Source: Brevibacterium sp. JSBI002 (GTDB taxonomy: Bacteria; Actinomycetota; Actinomycetes; Actinomycetales; Brevibacteriaceae). From it: a DNA stretch of 64,000 bases. Shown here piece by piece: positions 33,526 through 42,425 of the stretch (position 1 is the first letter of the stretch; each line of letters starts with the position of its first letter). The notes beneath the pieces were generated by a model. It worked only from the letters and a program-made list of their open reading frames with translations, ran no database searches and had not been told where the DNA came from. The position numbers and the translations under genes are program-made. Location: the NCBI RefSeq assembly GCF_026013965.1, contig NZ_CP110341.1:1116001-1180000 (forward strand), written 5' to 3'.

Positions 33526-34474
33526 ACCCGACCCCGACCGGTGCCCAGAGCCCCAGTGACCACGTCGATCCCGTCGCTCACGACGCGACCGATACGACCG
33601 CCTCGGCGAAGATCGGCCGGCCCGGTCCCGCAGGAGCGGAAGGCGGGCGAACGCATCGATGATCATCGGTGCATGCCTCGTCGTGCTCATCGTCGGACTC
33701 GCCCTTATCTCCTTCGTGTGGACCCCGTACGACCCGACCACGATCGACCCCGCCGCCCGTTTGCAGAGCGGCAGCCTCACCCACCCGTTCGGCACCGACA
33801 CCTTCGGACGGGACACGCTGACCTGGGTGATGGTCGGGGCACGGATCACGCTGCTCGTCGGGGTCGTCGCCGTCGGCATCGCACTGCTCATCGGCACCCC
33901 GATCGGAATCATCTCCGCCTTCTTCGCGAAACAGCCGTGGGGAATGTGGATCGACGCGGTGATCATGCGGGCCAACGACATCCTGCTGGCCTTCCCCGCG
34001 CTGCTGCTGGCGATCATCTTCGCCGCCGTCTACTCACCGGGGACGGGACCGGCGATGGTCGCCGTCGGCATCGCCGCGATCCCCGGGTTCGCCCGCGTCG
34101 CACGATCCGGGACGCTGCAGGTGCTGGGCTCCGAATACGTGCGCGCCGCGCGGGCCTCGAACCGTCGGATTCCGGCCATCGCCGTCGTCCACGTGCTGCC
34201 GAACATCGCCGGAATGGTCATCGTCCAGGCGTCCGTGGCGTTCGCGATCTCCGTCCTCGCCGAGGCGGGGCTGTCCTTCCTCGGACTCGGCACCCAGGCC
34301 CCGACTCCGTCGTGGGGCCGGATGCTGCAGGAGTCCCAGCAGTACCTGTCCACCCACCCCGAGCTCGCTCTGTGGCCGGGAGTGTTCATTGCACTCGCGG
34401 TGCTCGGATTCAATCTCTTGGGCGATGGGCTGCGCGACCGGTTCGACCCGAAGATGGAGGCGCGAGGTGCCTGA
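33522..34474 (+). pseudogene. ABC transporter permease (DppC type), apparent frameshift near 33640
   Basis: The second permease. The open frame from ATG 33659 (271 residues, MIIGACLVVLIVGLALISFVW...) contains all six helices, the DppC signature HPFGTDTFGRDTLTWVMVGAR and the EAA loop GSEYVRAARASNRRIPAIAV. The natural start, however, seems to be ATG 33522, which overlaps the dppB stop. That frame gives a normal hydrophilic N-terminus (MNPTPTGAQSPSDHV...), then runs into a TGA at 33659. The homologous RRANAS stretch continues in another frame. A one-base loss in the G/C-rich segment 33628-33648 explains this. If it is real, translation could still begin at ATG 33659 and yield a nearly complete permease. 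Confidence 0.7.
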
Positions 34475-36242
34475 GAATCTGCTCGAGGTCCGTGACCTCA
34501 CCATCACCCCTGCCGGAGCGGACGCTCCGGTGCTCCACGATGTCAGCCTCAGCCTGGCGTCGGGTGAGCGGGTCGGACTCATCGGCGAATCCGGGTCGGG
34601 GAAATCGCTGACCGCCCAATCCGTGATGGGTCTGCTGCCCGAAGAGCTGCACGCCCGCGGCCAGGTGCACCTGCAGGGGCATTCCGGGAACCTGCTCGAG
34701 GCGAACGAGAAGACCCTGGCCGGGCTGCGCTCGGACATCGTGTCCATGGTGTTCCAGGAACCCATGAGCGCCCTCAACCCGCTCATGCGCATCGGCGACC
34801 AGATCGCCGAAGTGCTGCGCCTCCACGGCAAGGCGCCGCGAGGGCAGATTCCGACACGTGTGCGCGAACTGCTCCGCGACGTCCACATGCCCGACCCCGA
34901 CAGCGCCCGGTTCGCCTACCCGCACCAGCTGTCGGGCGGGCAGCGGCAGCGCGTCATGCTCGCGATCGCTCTGGCCAATTCACCGAGGCTGCTCATCTGC
35001 GACGAGCCCACCACCGCCCTCGACGTCACCGTGCAGAAGCATATGCTCGACCTCATCGCCGAGAGGGTCTCGGCGGTGGAGGCTGGGCTGCTGTTCATCA
35101 CTCACGACCTCGCGGTCGTCGCCGGAGTCTGCGATCGGGTCATCGTCATGTACCGCGGTCGCATCGTCGAGTCCGGCAGCGTCGACGAGATCTTCACCGC
35201 ACCCAAGCACGAGTACACGCGAGGGCTCCTGGCATCCTCGGATCTCGAAGCCACCGACGACCGCGGCCGACTCTTCACGCTCAAGACCGCGCTCGCCTAC
35301 TCGGGGCCGCAGATCGGCGAAGCAGAGACCTCGGCCGACGTGGGGGAGTCGGGGGATGACGGCGTCGGGGCCGCCTCGGCGAAGGATGACCACCGAACCG
35401 CCTCGGCATGGGACGGCGTCAGGGCCGCCTCGGTGAGGGAATCGGCACCGCTCATCGAAGTCTCGGACGTCACCCGGGTCTTCCGCGGACGCGGACTCTT
35501 CGGCCGCAGACGATCGGACGTCACCGCCCTGGGCGGGATCGACTTCAGCGTCGCAGCCGGAGCCCGCCTGGGCATCGTGGGGGAGTCGGGATCGGGGAAG
35601 TCGACGCTGCTGAACATCCTCTCCGGCCTCGACCGACCGACCACCGGGCATGTGCGCGTCGGCGACATCCGGGTCGAAGCCGCGAGCTCACAGGCTCTGC
35701 GCCGCCTGCGCGAGAACCTGCAGATCGTGTTCCAGGATCCGTTCGCCTCGCTCGACCCGCGGATGCGCATCGCCGACATCGTCGCCGAACCGCTCATCGC
35801 CGCCGGAGTCGACAAGGACGAACGCGCAGCACGGGTCGAGGAGATGATCGCCGCCGTCGACCTCGACCAGGAGTCCCTGCGCCGGTACCCGCATCAGTTC
35901 TCCGGCGGGCAGCGACAGCGCATCTCGATCGCCCGGGCCCTCGTGACCAGGCCGCAGATCCTCGTCGCCGACGAACCGGTCTCCGCCCTCGACGTCTCGG
36001 TGCGTGCGCAGGTCCTCAACCTGCTCACCGACCTCGTCGACGAGTACGCGCTGACTCTCCTCTTCGTCTCCCACGACCTCGGCGTCGTCAAACACCTGTG
36101 CTCCGAGGTCATCGTCATGAGAGCCGGACAGATCGTCGAATCGGGTGCGACGGAGGACATCTACGCTAACCCGCAGGAGGAGTACACGCGGCGCCTCATC
36201 GCCGCCACCCCGAGCCTGGCCGAAGCGCTCGCGGCCGGATAG
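34467..36242 (+). CDS. Fused double ABC transporter ATPase (DppD-DppF)
   Basis: A 591-residue protein with two complete ABC ATPase domains. Walker A motifs GESGSGKS are near residues 41 and 372; signature motifs LSGGQRQR and FSGGQRQR are near 155 and 479. The first domain ends with the oligopeptide/dipeptide C-terminal extension ([15 protein letters not shown]), and the second ends [12 protein letters not shown]. The linker (about 285-328) contains a degenerate 9-residue repeat. The start is a GTG at 34467, overlapping the permease stop by 8 nt, after a GGAGG. It powers the upstream permeases; such fusions are common for peptide/nickel importers. Confidence 0.93.
   Translation: MPENLLEVRDLTITPAGADAPVLHDVSLSLASGERVGLIGESGSGKSLTAQSVMGLLPEELHARGQVHLQGHSGNLLEANEKTLAGLRSDIVSMVFQEPMSALNPLMRIGDQIAEVLRLHGKAPRGQIPTRVRELLRDVHMPDPDSARFAYPHQLSGGQRQRVMLAIALANSPRLLICDEPTTALDVTVQKHMLDLIAERVSAVEAGLLFITHDLAVVAGVCDRVIVMYRGRIVESGSVDEIFTAPKHEYTRGLLASSDLEATDDRGRLFTLKTALAYSGPQIGEAETSADVGESGDDGVGAASAKDDHRTASAWDGVRAASVRESAPLIEVSDVTRVFRGRGLFGRRRSDVTALGGIDFSVAAGARLGIVGESGSGKSTLLNILSGLDRPTTGHVRVGDIRVEAASSQALRRLRENLQIVFQDPFASLDPRMRIADIVAEPLIAAGVDKDERAARVEEMIAAVDLDQESLRRYPHQFSGGQRQRISIARALVTRPQILVADEPVSALDVSVRAQVLNLLTDLVDEYALTLLFVSHDLGVVKHLCSEVIVMRAGQIVESGATEDIYANPQEEYTRRLIAATPSLAEALAAG
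35371..35440 (+). repeat. 27-bp in-gene tandem repeat in the ATPase linker
   Basis: CCGCCTCGG recurs at 35371, 35398 and 35425, exactly 27 bp apart. This encodes three 9-residue units ([27 protein letters not shown]). Only the first 9-12 bp of each unit are well conserved. Confidence 0.7.
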
Positions 36243-36291
36243 ACCGGCTCGCGGGCGGAACGCGACGAACCATCGAGAGAAAGGGCAGCAT

Positions 36292-37710
36292 ATGACCACA
36301 TCGCTTGCCGACCGCAGTGCGGCCGAAATGGCAGCCGGATTCGCCGGCGGGGACTTCGACCCGATCGAGGTGCACTCCGCGGTCGTCGACCGCATGGATG
36401 ACTGCGAACCGACCATCAACGCCCTGTTCCACCGCGATGACGAACGCTCCCTGGACGCCGCCGCTGCCAGTGCGGCACGTTGGCGAGAGGGACGCCCGCT
36501 GAGCGACCTCGACGGGGTGCCCGTGACGATCAAGGAGAACATCGCCCGTCGCGGAGTCCCGCTGCCCAGCGGCCACGCCTGGGTGGAGATGCCGGTGTCA
36601 GGCCACGATGCCCCGATCACCGAGCGTCTCGAAGAAGCCGGAGCCGTCATCCTCGGGTCGACGACGATGCCCGACTGGGGAATGCTCTCCTCGGGAGTGT
36701 CGTCTCTGCACGGAGTCACCCGTTCACCGCTGGACCCGAGCCTGACGACCGGAGGGTCGAGCGCCGGAGCCGGAGCCGCGGCAGCCGCCGGATACGGGCC
36801 CATCCACATCGGCTCCGACATCGGCGGATCCATCCGCCTGCCATGCACGTGGCTCGGTCTGGCCGGGCTCAAGCCCAGCTTCGGCCGCGTGCCTCTCGAC
36901 GCCCCCTACCTGGGCAGATGTGCGGGACCGCTGGCGCGGACGATGGCCGACGTCAAAGCCGCCATGGACATCATCTCCGCCCCGGACGATCGCGACTATT
37001 CGCGGCTGCCGCGCTTCGCCGCCGATGATGCGCAGTCGCTGCCGGGCAGCGACTCGGCTGGAGCCTTCGACCCGCGGGGACTGCGCATCGGCGTGCAGCT
37101 CGACGCCGGGTGCGGGGTCGCCGCAGCGGCGCAGGTGCGCTCGGCCGTCACCGAGGCGGCAGAGAGGTTCTCTGCGGCCGGTGCAGAAATCGTCACGGTC
37201 GATCCTTTCATCGACGATGATCTGCTCCGCGACATGGATCTGTTCTGGCGGGTCCGGTCGTGGGCCGACCTCAAGGCGCTGCCTGTCGACGAACAGGCGC
37301 TCATTCTGCCTTATATCCAGCAGTGGGCACAGGACGGAGCCGATACCAGCGGAGTCGACCTGATGCGCTGCTATCACAGCGTTCAGGAGATCCGGCGGCG
37401 GACGGTCGAAGCAACTGCCGAGTTCGACCTGGTCATCTCGCCGACAGCTCCGGACGCGGCATTCCCGGCCGAGCAGCCGATGCCGTACCCGCAGGTGCAC
37501 GAACCGATGGGGCATATCGGGTTCACCATGCCGTTCAACATGTCAGAACAGCCTGCGGCGACGGTGCTGGCCGGATCCATGGACGACGGTCGGACCATCG
37601 GAGTGCAGATCGCCGGACGACGGTTCGCCGACGAACTCGTCATGGCCGCCGGTGCCTGGTTCGAAGCCGCGGCCGACCTCGAGCTGCCGACTCGGTCGGT
37701 CGGAGTCTGA
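36292..37710 (+). CDS. Amidase (amidase signature family)
   Basis: A 472-residue amidase-signature hydrolase. The catalytic triad elements are visible: Lys in DGVPVTIKENIA, the cis-Ser and nucleophile Ser in GGSSAGAGAAAAAGYGPIHIG and SDIGGSIRLPC. The family includes aliphatic and aryl amidases and peptide amidases. It hydrolyses a carboxamide to acid and ammonia. The start is MTTSLAD after GAGAGAAAGGG. It directly follows the peptide-type ABC importer and is probably part of that operon, so the importer may bring in its substrate. No secretion signal is seen. A hairpin terminator follows. Confidence 0.9.
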   Translation: MTTSLADRSAAEMAAGFAGGDFDPIEVHSAVVDRMDDCEPTINALFHRDDERSLDAAAASAARWREGRPLSDLDGVPVTIKENIARRGVPLPSGHAWVEMPVSGHDAPITERLEEAGAVILGSTTMPDWGMLSSGVSSLHGVTRSPLDPSLTTGGSSAGAGAAAAAGYGPIHIGSDIGGSIRLPCTWLGLAGLKPSFGRVPLDAPYLGRCAGPLARTMADVKAAMDIISAPDDRDYSRLPRFAADDAQSLPGSDSAGAFDPRGLRIGVQLDAGCGVAAAAQVRSAVTEAAERFSAAGAEIVTVDPFIDDDLLRDMDLFWRVRSWADLKALPVDEQALILPYIQQWAQDGADTSGVDLMRCYHSVQEIRRRTVEATAEFDLVISPTAPDAAFPAEQPMPYPQVHEPMGHIGFTMPFNMSEQPAATVLAGSMDDGRTIGVQIAGRRFADELVMAAGAWFEAAADLELPTRSVGV

Positions 37711-37720
37711 GAGAACGACG

Positions 37721-37767
37721 ACAGCGGGCCTGCGACGACCGGGAATCAGTCGTCACAGGCCCGCTGT
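37721..37767 (+). terminator. Terminator after amidase
   Basis: Stem ACAGCGGGCCTG / CAGGCCCGCTGT plus inner GACGAC / GTCGTC, about 10 bp after the stop. It ends the ABC-amidase operon. Confidence 0.8.
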
Positions 37768-37847
37768 GACTTGGACGTCGCCTCGGTGACGGTGGGTGTC
37801 TCACCTCGGGGAGGTGAGGTGCACCGTGTCGGCGGTGGACCCTGGGG

Positions 37848-39659
37848 TCAGAAGTCGAAGAATTCGACCGAGAGCTTGTCTCCGTCGATCTTCACGCTTC
37901 CGGACACCGACAGGGAGTTGCCGTTGGAGAAGTACGAGGAACCGGCCCTCTTGCCGTCGACGGAGAAGTTGAACTTGCCTGGCTTCTCGGTGAAGAACGA
38001 GCCGGTGTTCGTGTCTCCGGCGCCGAAGCTGGCCTTCACCTTCGGCATCTCCTTCATGTCCCATTTGGCGGTGTCCTTCTTCGCCAGATCATCGAGCTTC
38101 TTGTCCGAACCGCCGACTGGGATCTCGGTCGGGTCGTACTTGATGAAGTCGCACTTCGGCTCGATGCTCTTGTTGTCGAAGCACTTCTTGAGCTCCTTCT
38201 CGACCTGTTTCTGAACTTCCTTGTCGAAGGCGCCGGTCGGGGACAGATCGAGGTTGAGGGTGGTGGGGGACACCTGGCCCTTGTTCGGCTGTCCGCCGGG
38301 GGCGAAGGCCTTCGGGAAGTTCACCTTGGCCGTATCGGAAGCTTCGGAGATCCACTTGCTCTTCGGAATCGTGAAGTCGTAGCTGCCGGGGTAGACAGCG
38401 AACGACGTGGTGCCCGACTTCGCCTTGTAGTCCTTGCCGTTGACGGCGAGACCGTCGGCAGCGGGGATATCGAGGGAGATGACGTTGAGGTCGGGGCCCT
38501 TCATCGTCCACTTGTCGAAGAACAGGTCCTGTTTGCCGTCCTTCGTCGCAGAGAGCTCCACATTGTAGGGGCTGCCGTCGAGCTCGTAGGACACGACGAC
38601 GGTGCCCTTGTCCCCGTCGGTCTTCGACGATTCGACCTTGGCCTTCTCGATCTTCGCCGATGAGGAATCGGTGAATTCCTTCTGCAGCAGATCGAGGTTC
38701 GTGCCCTCAGGCCGTGTCGAGGGGGCGATCTTCTCCGCGGCTGCGAAATCACCCTTGTTCAGGGCTCCGACGTAGTCCTCTGCGACCTTGTCGGGTCCGT
38801 ACTTGTTCTTGTTCACGCTGCCGATGACGAAGAACCCGACGAGGACGAGGATGATGACCAGCGCGACCGCACCGAGGGTGATGAAGAGCGGAAGCTTGCT
38901 CTTCTTCTTATCTGGGCGATTGTCGGCACGCGTCGCGGTGCTCTGACCGCCGGCGAAACCCGGAGCCGGTGCCGGCTGCGGAATCGCCTGCGACGGACCG
39001 GATCCGGTCTGTTGGGCGCTCGGACCCGACCCCGTCTGGTACTGCCCGGACTGGTTCTGGGCGGAGTTGTACTGGCCCGGCTGGTTCTGGGCGCCGGGGT
39101 ACGGGGGCTGATTCGACGCCCCGGGGTATGCCGCGTTCGAATACTGGCCGCCTGGCTGCTGGCCGCCCTGCGGCTGAGCGCCTTGCGATTGAGCCCCGGG
39201 GTAGCCGCCGTTCGGCTGCTGCGGGCTCTGGTGCTGGTTGTTCGGATACTGTCCGTTCTGAGGCTGGTCACTCGGAGACGGGGCACCGGGATAGGGGCCC
39301 GACTGTGGGCCGCCCTGACCATTCGCTCCGCCCTGCTGGCCGGAGTTGAAGGACTGATCGTTCTGGGCTCCGGGGCTGGAGTACTGCGGCGGTTGGTTCT
39401 GCTGAGAAGCAGCCGGAGCGACCGTCGGTCGCGTCGGCGCATCGCTGCCCGGAGCTCCCAAGGGCGGTGCCTGGTCATCGGGTACCGAGGAACCGCTGCC
39501 GGACTGAGCTGAACCGCCGGTTGCGGTGGGGGCGTCATCGGAGACCGAACCCGGAAGGCCCTCATCCGTCGGCAACTCCGACTCGGGCTTCGACCCGCCG
39601 TTCTCCGGAGGCTCGCTGGGTGGTGGCGGGAAATTGGGGTGATCGTTCCCGTTGCTCAT
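37848..39659 (-). CDS. Pro/Gln/Gly-rich single-pass membrane protein, unknown function
   Basis: A 603-residue protein whose function I do not recognise. Residues 1-250 are low-complexity and cytoplasmic-like, rich in Pro, Gln, Gly and Asn, with recurrent YPGA and GQY units. A lysine patch (DKKKSKLP) precedes one strong membrane helix at about 256-282. The remaining ~320 residues would be outside the cell. They begin with a DUF4878/NTF2-like pattern (DKVAEDYVGALNKGDFAAAEKIAP) and then a second beta-rich part. The layout resembles actinobacterial membrane-anchored proteins with a proline-rich cytoplasmic tail. The start is at MSNGNDH with GGATGA upstream. It stands alone between the amidase and DUF6350. 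Confidence 0.75.
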   Translation of the reverse strand: MSNGNDHPNFPPPPSEPPENGGSKPESELPTDEGLPGSVSDDAPTATGGSAQSGSGSSVPDDQAPPLGAPGSDAPTRPTVAPAASQQNQPPQYSSPGAQNDQSFNSGQQGGANGQGGPQSGPYPGAPSPSDQPQNGQYPNNQHQSPQQPNGGYPGAQSQGAQPQGGQQPGGQYSNAAYPGASNQPPYPGAQNQPGQYNSAQNQSGQYQTGSGPSAQQTGSGPSQAIPQPAPAPGFAGGQSTATRADNRPDKKKSKLPLFITLGAVALVIILVLVGFFVIGSVNKNKYGPDKVAEDYVGALNKGDFAAAEKIAPSTRPEGTNLDLLQKEFTDSSSAKIEKAKVESSKTDGDKGTVVVSYELDGSPYNVELSATKDGKQDLFFDKWTMKGPDLNVISLDIPAADGLAVNGKDYKAKSGTTSFAVYPGSYDFTIPKSKWISEASDTAKVNFPKAFAPGGQPNKGQVSPTTLNLDLSPTGAFDKEVQKQVEKELKKCFDNKSIEPKCDFIKYDPTEIPVGGSDKKLDDLAKKDTAKWDMKEMPKVKASFGAGDTNTGSFFTEKPGKFNFSVDGKRAGSSYFSNGNSLSVSGSVKIDGDKLSVEFFDF

Positions 39660-39765
39660 CGTGGGGTCATCCTTTGCGTGTACAAGCCTGTCCTGGCGCA
39701 ATTGTACTTCCCGGAGCAGGGAATCGCGTGGTCAATACCGGGAAGCCGAGCCGGGTTAGGCGAAA

Positions 39766-41081
39766 ATGGTCCTGATGCACACTTCTCCTCACCCTCAGCC
39801 CTACCGTCGGACGATCTTCGCAGCCCTCATGGAAGTCGTGAAGATCGACCTCATCGTCGTTCCCGCGGGATTCGTCGTCGCCATCGTCTTCTGGATCATC
39901 GGGCTCGGCTCGCAGCTGCCGTACTCGGCGATTCCCGAATGGGCGTTCGCACTGTGGGCGACGGTGTCGGGACTGAGTGTCTCGTCCCTCGGATTCGACT
40001 TCTCGCTGGCGCCGAGCCTCGTGACTGTCGGCCTGTGGCTGCTGGTGGCAACGGGGGCCAAACGAGTCGCCCGCAGCACGGCAGCGGACAGCCCGGCCGA
40101 GAGCGACGACGATCCCGGCGGATGGTGGGCGCTCATGGGTACAGCTCTGGGCACCTTCGTCGTGGCCTACGCCGCTCCTCTGCTCGTCGTGGCGGTCCTG
40201 GTCGGCCAGGCCACGGTGACTCCGCTCGGATTCCTTCGGCTCTTCCTCTTCCTCGTCACGGCTGTGGCGTGGGCCTTCATTCGGGTGCGAGGAATCGGTG
40301 ACATCCCCGGACTGGCCGTGATCGCCGATGACACCTGGACTGTCTCCGTCGGACTTGCACTCCGTCTGCTGTGGGCTGCTGCGGCACTCGGTGCGATCGT
40401 GCTCGTCGTCGGAATCGTGATCCGCTGGAGCGATGTCGCCGACACTGTGCAGGTCTACAGCTCACCGGTCGCCGCAGGCATCGGCCTCATCGTCGTTCAG
40501 GCGCTCTTCGCCCCGAGCATCCTCTTCTCAGCCCTGTCGTGGACCGCCGGGACGGGAGTGAGCATCGGCGGGGCCGGGACGAGCTCTGCATTCACTTCGA
40601 CCTCAGCGCCCGTGCCCGATGTGCACGTGCTGCAGCTGTTGGACGGTGACTATCCCGCCTGGACGGCGGCCGCACCGGCGCTTCTCGTGCTGCTCGGTCT
40701 GCTGTGCGTCATCCTCGGCCGTGACCGAGCCCGCGACATCGCCGCACAGTCGTGGATGGGACTGGGGCTTGCGCTCGGGATTCTGTTCGTCGCCCTCGAA
40801 GTACTCGCACTGTTCGCCGGTGGGCCCTGGGCCCGCTGGGTCTGTCCGGGTTCGGACCCTCGGCACTGACGTCGGCGCTGGCGATCACGGGGTGGATCGC
40901 TGTGGGAATGGCCGCCGGCCTTCTGCTGATCAGACTCTCCGGCCTGCACGCCGAGTATTCCGAATTCGCCGAGGGTGACGAAGAGGACGTGGACTACGAG
41001 GACGACAATGCGGGCGGGTTCGACGAGGACAAATCAGTTTCTGTCGCCGACGACGTCGTCAGCGAAGACGAACCGCGGTAG
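39766..41081 (+). pseudogene. DUF6350 family membrane protein, apparent frameshift near 40823
   Basis: A polytopic membrane protein of the actinobacterial DUF6350 family, usually found just upstream of purN-purH, as here. The first frame (39766-40869) gives several helices and breaks off in ...ALFAGGPWARW. The expected continuation, ALGPLGLSGFGPSALTSALA and a final helix (IAVGMAAGLLLIRLSGL) with an acidic tail, is in the next frame and ends at 41081. Adding one base in the G/C run at 40820-40830 restores a single ORF of about 438 residues. This is either a sequencing error or a disabling mutation. The function of the family is not known. Confidence 0.75.
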
Positions 41082-41198
41082 ACGAGGGAGCCGCCTCGGT
41101 GAGGGGGCAGACGTTGACCGGTGACGAGTCGGGCGTGAACCGAGGACGTCCTCGGTGAGGGGATCAGCGCTGAAAGATCGCGGCCGTCGCCCCGCAGA

Positions 41199-41651
41199 TC
41201 ACTTGGTGCCGGGCAGGTCGAGATCCTGGCCGGTGACCTGCTTGAACCAGTCACCCAGACCCGATTGATACTCACTCGAGCACGAGAGCTGCGCCTGCTG
41301 CGTGATCGCATCGCGCAGACATTCCTCATACTTCGACTGCACCGGCCAGAGGATGACCGAGGACATCGTGGAGAAGATGAGGTAGATGCTGAGCAGACCG
41401 CCGAGGATGCCCAAGGACATGTTCCGGCGCTGTTTGGTCTTGACGACGGCGACGATGTACTTCACCGACCAGACGACGGCGGCGATGGCGAAGCCGATGG
41501 CGGCGAGCTTGAACGGCAGCTGATACGTGAACGTCAGCACTGAGGCGAGGATCAGCAGTATCAGGACGAGCCCGTGTCGTGCCGGTGCGGCCTGTGCCTC
41601 CTCTTCGGGAGTCGGCGCCTTCTTCTCTTCGGTATTCTGCGGTGACGTCAC
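41199..41651 (-). CDS. Small membrane protein, unknown function
   Basis: A 150-residue protein with an acidic, Pro/Ala-rich N-terminus (to about residue 25) and three likely helices (about 27-43, 48-68 and 80-103). A short C-terminal domain follows with two cysteines (YEECLRDAI and AQLSCSSEY) that may form a disulfide outside the cell. The start is a GTG at 41651, without a strong ribosome site. It is divergent from purN, with 102 bp between starts. I do not recognise a family. Confidence 0.7.
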   Translation of the reverse strand: MTSPQNTEEKKAPTPEEEAQAAPARHGLVLILLILASVLTFTYQLPFKLAAIGFAIAAVVWSVKYIVAVVKTKQRRNMSLGILGGLLSIYLIFSTMSSVILWPVQSKYEECLRDAITQQAQLSCSSEYQSGLGDWFKQVTGQDLDLPGTK

Positions 41652-41741
41652 CGGATCAGTTTCTCACAGTCGACTGACAAATGCCTCGGCGGGCCGTGTC
41701 CGCACGATGACAGCAGGGCATCGTCCATGTGCTGCAGACGT

Positions 41742-41747
41742 TAGACT
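41742..41747 (+). promoter_or_regulatory. -10 box of purN, leaderless
   Basis: TAGACT with 6 nt to the GTG at 41754. The same TAGACT-N6-GTG arrangement occurs at mfd. Confidence 0.55.
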
Positions 41748-41753
41748 GTGCGG

Positions 41754-42377
41754 GTGCGCATCGTTCTTCTGGCATCAGGATCCGGTACCCTTACGCAGTC
41801 CGTCATCGACGCTTTCGCCGACGGGACCCGTGGAGTCGACATCGTCGCCATCGGGGCCGACTCGGCCACCGCAGGGGTCCTGACCCGAGCCGAACAGCAC
41901 GAGATTCCCTCCTTCGTCGTCCGGCCCAAGGACTTCGCCGACCGCGACGAGTGGAACCTGGCGCTGAAGGACACAGTGGCCGAACACGCACCGGACTGGG
42001 TGGTCTCCGCCGGTTTCATGCGCATCCTCGGTCCCAGCTTCGTCGACGCCTTCCCGTCCCGGATCATCAACACCCACCCGGCTCTGCTGCCGTCGTTCCC
42101 GGGCGCACACGGTGTCCGCGACGCGCTCGCCCACGGGGTGAAGCTGACCGGCGGAACTATCCACCTCGTCGACACCGGAGTCGACACCGGACCGATCATC
42201 ACTCAGTACGCGGTGCCCATCGGCGATGACGACACCGAGGAGACCGTGCACGAGAACATCAAGGCCCGGGAACGCGAAGAGCTCGTGCGCCTGCTGGCAC
42301 ATCTGGCCCACACCGACCTCGTCGTCGACGGTCGACATGTCCGCGGATATGTCGCCTCGGCGATGACCGCCCACTGA
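41754..42377 (+). CDS. purN: Phosphoribosylglycinamide formyltransferase
   Basis: A 207-residue GART enzyme that transfers the formyl group of 10-formyl-THF to GAR, step 3 of purine synthesis. It starts RIVLLASGSGTLTQSV, the phosphate-binding P-loop of PurN. The catalytic region is GFMRILGPSFVDAFPSRI then INTHPALLPSFPGAH, and the conserved Asp is in VDTGVDTGPIITQ. The GTG at 41754 was preferred because it matches the family start and sits 6 nt after a TAGACT box; the GTG at 41748 would lie in the promoter. purH follows 48 bp later. It depends on the folate enzymes encoded at 1.4-3.5 kb. Confidence 0.95.
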   Translation: MRIVLLASGSGTLTQSVIDAFADGTRGVDIVAIGADSATAGVLTRAEQHEIPSFVVRPKDFADRDEWNLALKDTVAEHAPDWVVSAGFMRILGPSFVDAFPSRIINTHPALLPSFPGAHGVRDALAHGVKLTGGTIHLVDTGVDTGPIITQYAVPIGDDDTEETVHENIKAREREELVRLLAHLAHTDLVVDGRHVRGYVASAMTAH

Positions 42378-42425
42378 CCCCGCCGTGAGAAGAACCGACC
42401 GGCAACCGAACCTCGAGGAGGATCT

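Noticed and set aside
33541..34611. Long Arg/His-rich open frame over the dppC region
   Set aside because: Composition is that of an out-of-frame reading of GC-rich DNA. The DppC motifs are in another frame.
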